The notes under the pieces: generated by a model
Databases searched by the model: none
Seen by the model: only the letters and a program-made list of their open reading frames with translations
What the model was told of the DNA's origin: nothing
From: Lingula anatina
Taxonomy: Eukaryota > Brachiopoda > Lingulata > Lingulida > Lingulidae
Assembly: GCF_001039355.2 (NCBI RefSeq)
Contig: NW_019775821.1
Coordinates: 13,467 to 77,466 of the forward strand
Reading direction: 5' to 3'
DNA: 64,000 bases
Shown: positions 59,061-64,000 of the stretch, piece by piece
Position numbering within the stretch: the first letter of the stretch is position 1
How the letters are laid out: each line of letters opens with the position of its first letter
Position numbers and translations under genes: made by a program

Positions 59061-61129
59061 AGAAAGTTACCGGTATTGAAAAAAAGTTGCTCGTGGTTAA
59101 ATTTGATCCTGAAAATCATGAATGCATCTTAATTTAATTAATTTTTCATCTTTTTTCTTATTGAAATAATATTGCTTATTGAAATAATATGTCGTCATGC
59201 AAGGTCTAAGCATGACAAGCATGACATGAAGACATGGAAATAATAAAACCTCCAGCATTTCATCAAGTAAATAATTATCTTTATAAAATTGGATTGATCA
59301 ATTAAATAATTAGAATGTATGGAAACGTGTGCATATCTGTGGAATTACTAGGCACCTTAAGTTGGTCAGTGGTTGGTTACTTTATGACAAAGACAACCCT
59401 TTTTTAAGACTGTTGCTTAGAACTTCTTGAACGACGTTAGTATAATGTATACACAGTAACATCGCGTGGACAGAAAGAAAAATATACAAAGCCTCACTGT
59501 GTGTATAATACCCCGGTATATGCACTGTAACGATACACACAGACACACTAACCCGCATGCCGTGTGATACTAGGAGAGACAGCATTATTGTTATACAGAC
59601 AAAAGATACATTCAGAGTTTTCAGATACAAACATGCACAATATGGGTATAACCTTGTTTACATATGGAGTTCCTTGGTTTTACTTCTTGGGAACTTTTTA
59701 CATATTAGTTTATATTCCTATTATTCTGAAATCTAAGGAAACTTGCCCAAAATAGAGATTTGCCTTAGAGATTAAGAGAGATACCAAACATAACCATTAT
59801 TCAAGGCATGACAACAATTAAACGTATTTTATCATATTTCTATTTTACCTAATTGGCTTCATGCTTCAAAAATGATAAATGGTGCATGTGAACTCTAGGG
59901 CAGGTTTGTAGTCAGGAACGCCAAATAAAATACTTGAATTGGGATTTCACTGCACGAACGTAAATATATAATCTCAAGCATTACAATGTATATTGCGCAC
60001 TATTTAGCAAACTTTCATCAGAGTGACTTGCTGTTTACTACCAAGTTCTTTTTCCTTAACCATTTTCTATATGGCAGAAGATACAAGGAACTGCGAGTTA
60101 AAGCGTTCTGGTATTGAAAAAAGAGTGATATTTGCTCCTCTGTCTACGTCTATAACAAAAGAGAAGAAATTTACACGTTTTTCACAGCCATACAGCATCA
60201 CTGGTTCTGTGTAGGGTTGCGTGACTGGATTGATTGTTTTTTTTTTTTTTATTGTTTTTCAACATAATTTAAAATTTTAAAAATAACAACGTTTATTTAA
60301 CTATTTTATGTTTATTGTAATATGCGAACACAATGGAATTTGACCACATCGGGTTGTATTCGGATGAAATAGAATAAAATAAATAAGAGCACATGAGCAG
60401 GGTGAGCTCTAGCGTTCATATTCTTTTCGGTTTTGGACGTCACACTTTCCAGCCCCACTTCTCTTCTACTTGTATCTGTTGATGAGGTTGAATTGGTTAT
60501 TATACTTTTTATTCGGAATAAATACACAAATAAATCATAGAAAATTACCTAAAATTATAGAAGGAAAGTTTAATGGCCACATTTCTCAGAAATAGGAATG
60601 TAAGTGGGTGGCATAAAGTTATTCTCCCAACTTGTTTTTCTTGCACTATTCCAGAAGTATCTGTACTACTCGATGTTACAGACTGCATATTCTTTGTTCT
60701 ATCAATTCAGCAATGTTATTACAGCTGTTGTCACACAATGGATGTTCACTGCAACCCCCAAACTCAAGATCAGACTACATGATATACAGACAAAAGGCAC
60801 GTTCAGATGTCCCAGATACAGAAGCACTATGCTGGTATAAATGCGTTTGCATTTTAAATGACTGTGGTTTTGTTTCATTTTTACATTTTTAGGCAAGGTA
60901 CCTACCAGTCCTGGAATTTATGGCAGCCTGCCTGAATAATAGTACTTTACTGTTGCCTAACATAAGCTCCCCTTTACCAAAAAATAAATGAAACTCTACA
61001 TGCAAGCAAGACCTCTTTCAAAACACAAAAAGAAAAGCTGTCGTTATTTCTCTACGGTCATAAATCCTTATCACCCACCCAAAATGAAATTATCTTCGAC
61101 ACTGTTGCAAATTTTCTTCTCGTAAACTT

Positions 61130-61362
61130 TGTTATCACTTAATAGGTATTATCTCTTTTCCTCTTCTTTCTTTCTGTACTTAACTTGTGCTCCTGATATA
61201 TATGAAGTTTTACATTTACTCTGTTGTATATATGTATATACCTATCCATTTGTTTTATTTATTTACTTATTTAATTTAATTTTGTGGAGAGCATATAATG
61301 CTTCCAGCGCCTTGCCTCCACTTCATTCTTTTGAATAAACGTTGTTAAAAAAAAAAAAAAAA
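61130..61362 (+). mobile_element. retroposed 3' end with AATAAA and A16 tail
   Basis: TTTATTTATTTACTTATTTA, then a GC-richer GGAGAGCATATAATGC, then CCAGCGCCTTGCCTCCACTTC. AATAAA follows at about 61334, and sixteen A residues start 7 bp later. Signal plus tail in genomic DNA is the mark of a reverse-transcribed transcript (LINE/SINE 3' end or processed copy). Left end not found. Confidence 0.5.
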
Positions 61363-61554
61363 GCTCCGTCATTAAAATGTGACCCTTATTTGTATGTAAA
61401 TGCATAGCTGACTTCCAATCACATGTAGGCAGACGCTGTACCATCGAATAAGAGACTGACACCAAACAGTTTAAGACCCTAAGTACATCACTTTTACCAC
61501 AAGTCTTCAGGTCAGGTTACAACCCATTGAATTCATAGCTTAGCACGAAACCGA

Positions 61555-62403
61555 TCTTCATCACAGCGGAAGTGACTTCATCGTCTGAAATACAATTCTT
61601 TGTGCATTCCAGGATTTTCAAAGAGCATTCTAAAAACATTTCAAAAATTCTGAGTGCATTCCAAATATTTTTACCCATTCTTGTGGCCGGCTCGAATGTT
61701 TTTGTCATGTCAAAAACTTTCGAAATGCGCTTATTCGGAATCAGCAGGAATGAAGAAGAATGAGCCTGAACGAAGAATTTTTAAAATTCGTTCCGCATTC
61801 GGGGAAAATTTTTAAATTCAAATTCTTAGAGGAAATTTATTGCAATATCCCTACAGTATTCCAACTACATTCGAGCTGCATTTGAGAGGTAATATACCTG
61901 GACTGTGCAAGAATCATTCCAGGCGGGTTCGATGTGCGTTCTTAGTATTCCAGAGGCATTCTTACAAAGCCGTAATATTTTCTGATAATTTGAAACCCCC
62001 CCCCCCCCTCGGATATGGTACGAATATTTTTAATTTAGTAATTCCGGCTTGATTCCTACTGATTTCGAATAAGTTTGACGGGAGCTTTAAGTCACTTGTC
62101 AGTTCGAATATTCCTCTAATGTGATCAGAATGTTTCGAATGCTGTCGGAATGTCGTGAGTATATTAAGAATGCAGTCATAGTGCAGTTAGAATACTGTTC
62201 AAATGCCATTCGATAAATTTCCACTTGGAATGCACTTCGAAAGTTTTTGACATGACAAAAACATTCGGGATGTCACAAGAATGGATAAAAATATTTAGAA
62301 TGCACTCGGAGTTTTTAGAATGCTCTTCGAATATCCAGGAGCGCACAAAGAACTGTCTCTCCGACGGCATTCTTGCTCATTCCGCCTCTAGTGTGACGGG
62401 GGC
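61555..62403. mobile_element. foldback element with ~150-bp inverted arms
   Basis: The left arm (about 61555-61735) and right arm (about 62221-62403) are inverted relatives sharing TTCTTTGTGC, GAGCATTCTAAAAAC, GTGCATTC, AAATATTTTTA-CCATTCTTG and GAATGTTTTTGTCATGTCAA. The right end reads CCCCCGTCACACTAGAGGCG on the minus strand. The interior is full of GAATGC-type words and a C-run (61998-62009). It lies in the presumptive first intron of gene G. Confidence 0.75.
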
Positions 62404-62533
62404 ATTAATATCCTCAATGCAAAGATGACATATGTTGTATTTCTTCTCGACATAAAACCAAACTACTGGTCGCTGATTTATTTAAAAACAGTTTACATTA
62501 TGTTTTTCTTCTTTATGTTTCAGGTTGGTAATC

Positions 62534-63413
62534 ATGCATATGTTCAATCCACTCAATGTCATTGTTCTGCTCACTGCCTTTAATGGTGACAGTGTCGAAC
62601 CGAAAACTGTCAAGTTTGGTTTCCATCTAAATATGCATTTTTTTATATAAATTATTTATTTAGTGGCATGTATCTTACCAAAAAACAATATGATACGCAT
62701 ACATAGTATAATATGTCATTGGGAAGATATGCATTTTTGGGTAATTATATGTATTCGTCATTAGATTATCTCATGTTTAGTTGTATAGCTTTAATTGTCA
62801 AACATCAATATTATATTCATAGATCAGTAATATATATATCTCGATTTTCAATACACACACACAGATTGCTCAAAGTCAACAAGTATCAGAACTTTGGAAG
62901 GAGAAACAGGCTGCCTGGTTTAGAATTATAGATGTCGACAAGGACGGAGTTGTGCGCAAAGAAGAGTGCGTGGATGAAGTGGCAAAGAGAGCTCAGCGTG
63001 TTCTCTCGTCGTGGAGGGCCAAAGCAATATATGGACTTATGAGCAAAGCTTGGCAGGCTTGGTTGTACAGCAACCCGTCCTACGTGGAGCAACCAATAAA
63101 CCTCAACAGGTGGATTGGGTTGTTAGAAAAGGACCTCCTTAATGTGACATTAAATGCAAGTGAGTTGGACTTTTGTCTGGACTGGTTCCACATAGTTGAT
63201 GAAGACTGTGATGAAGAAATGTCTCTACAGGAATATTCCAAATTTCTAGTAATATTTCGTAACACCTTGCTGCCGGAAGAAATCTTTCATGCTGCTGACC
63301 TAAACAAAGATGCAATTATTAGTTCAGAAGAGTTTTTACATGGTTGTGAATCATTTTATTACGGCATGGAAGACAATAGCTCTGCGCTTTTTTATGGTTC
63401 TCTTGAGACTTAA
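62534..63413 (+). CDS. EF-hand gene G, secreted SCP-like protein, divergent
   Basis: The signal exon begins at 62534 after a TTTATGTTTCAG acceptor (MHMFNPLNVIVLLTAFNGDS...). The body exon is 62865-63413 after ACACACAG, phase 0 (IAQSQQVSELWKEKQAAWFR...), with TAA at 63411 and AATAAA at 63491. EF1 is DVDKDGVVRKEE, EF3 DEDCDEEMSLQE and EF4 DLNKDAIISSEE, all keeping ligands; EF2 is degenerate. Cys residues in the FCLDWF, EDCDEE and HGCESF contexts are shared with the family. Oddity: where every other copy has GT after codon 27, this one has AAG/TTTGGT (62615), so the usual donor is gone. A weak in-phase GTCAAG at 62609 could substitute. About 208 residues if spliced. Gene or young pseudogene. Confidence 0.75.
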
Positions 63414-64000
63414 ATAATTGCAAAATTGAAGATGGCTTCTTATTAATATTACATGAGTATACCGATATAGCTTTATTCAGAATGTTCAAGAATAAAAAAG
63501 AAATGGTCTTCATTTCCGGTTTGAAGCAGTGGAGAATAAATGTATTCTTAAAAGTAAATACCAAACGTTGGTTACATATGTGCGAAGCAATCGGTAACTT
63601 GTGCAGAACATGACAACTTAGATTAGCAGGGGGTGAGTGTGTGTGTGGGGGGGGGGCAAAGACAATCATAATGGGTACATCCATAACGCTTACGAGTTCA
63701 TTATCATTACCATATACCTGATTTCACGACGTTGACCGTCAGTCTCCTCCCATTTAGCTGTCTATGGTAGCGCAGTATATCTCTCGCCTTAGCATGTCAC
63801 AGCTGTTGAGTGCAACCACGTCATCTTGATTGGTAAATAACCAGATGAAGGAAATTATACAGCACAAAAACGTCTCTAGGTTACCAAACCAGTCCTCCAT
63901 TTTTATATTATTTTATGCTAGGTGGTCAGATATCTGTTTGCCCAGAGTAACACAGAGAAAAACACTGGCTAACGGACTGAAAGGTATCCTGATACTTGTG
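63414..64000. other. 3' flank of gene G, nothing else recognised
   Basis: Contains the poly(A) signal (63491-63496) and a G-rich run (about 63647-63657). The minus-strand frame at 63319-63684 shadows the gene. The array may continue beyond the window. Confidence 0.5.

Larger units (their letters stand above)
58986..62523. other. spacer and diverged 5' region before gene G
   Basis: Diverged matches to the array 5' block occur at about 60740-60830 (CAAGATCAGACTACATGATA, then TACAGACAAA). A possible 5'-exon end is AGTCTTCAG before GTCAGG at 61510/61511. T- and A-runs, a retroposed tail and a foldback element fill the rest. No independent gene is seen. Confidence 0.45.

Overview
The window is AT-rich metazoan nuclear DNA: GT-AG introns, poly(A) signals, long gene-poor stretches with many microsatellites, and remnants of Tc1/mariner, piggyBac-type and BEL/Pao elements, MITEs and foldback elements. 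A single-exon TRIM-NHL gene, a secreted C1q-domain gene and a cluster of secreted EF-hand genes together suggest a marine lophotrochozoan, most likely a mollusc. That is inference from gene content; no species-specific sequence was recognised.

Layout. 1-20.7 kb: no gene I can support; microsatellites, a 108-bp foldback MITE (7472-7579), short duplications and a Tc1 transposase remnant. 20.8-23.0 kb: an intact intronless TRIM gene on the minus strand (RING, two B-boxes, coiled coil, NHL-like C-terminus). 24.9-25.8 kb: a two-exon C1q gene on the minus strand with a premature stop; its last codons are repeated as a tandem array just downstream. 26.9-28.6 and 36.8-38.5 kb: two copies of one 1.66-kb Tc1/mariner-like element, each with inverted ends and TA target sites.

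29-63.4 kb is the main content: a plus-strand tandem array of one gene family. Each unit has (i) a conserved block of about 450 bp ending in a presumptive non-coding 5' exon with a GTAAGG donor, (ii) a 26-27 codon signal-peptide exon, and (iii) an exon of about 180 codons encoding a sarcoplasmic-calcium-binding-protein-like body with EF-hands 1, 3 and 4 recognisable and EF2 degenerate. I name the copies A to G. A: nonsense codon at Trp38. B: signal exon only. C: open frame, but its first intron is swollen to 6.1 kb and its first donor lies in a 34-bp perfect palindrome. D: nonsense codon and an in-frame deletion inside EF3. E: structurally clean, but EF3 has lost key ligands. F: open frame, but its 5'-exon donor is GG instead of GT, a piggyBac-like element sits in the intron and the poly(A) signal is lost. 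G: divergent, open frame, but the GT is missing at the signal-exon donor. A further decayed copy lies at 58.3-59.0 kb, and four 3'-exon fragments sharing one 5' breakpoint lie upstream of units A, B, D and F.

The array looks like a lineage-specific expansion of secreted Ca2+-binding proteins in birth-and-death turnover, with transposons entering the introns. Their function is unknown; extracellular calcium handling or biomineralisation is speculation.
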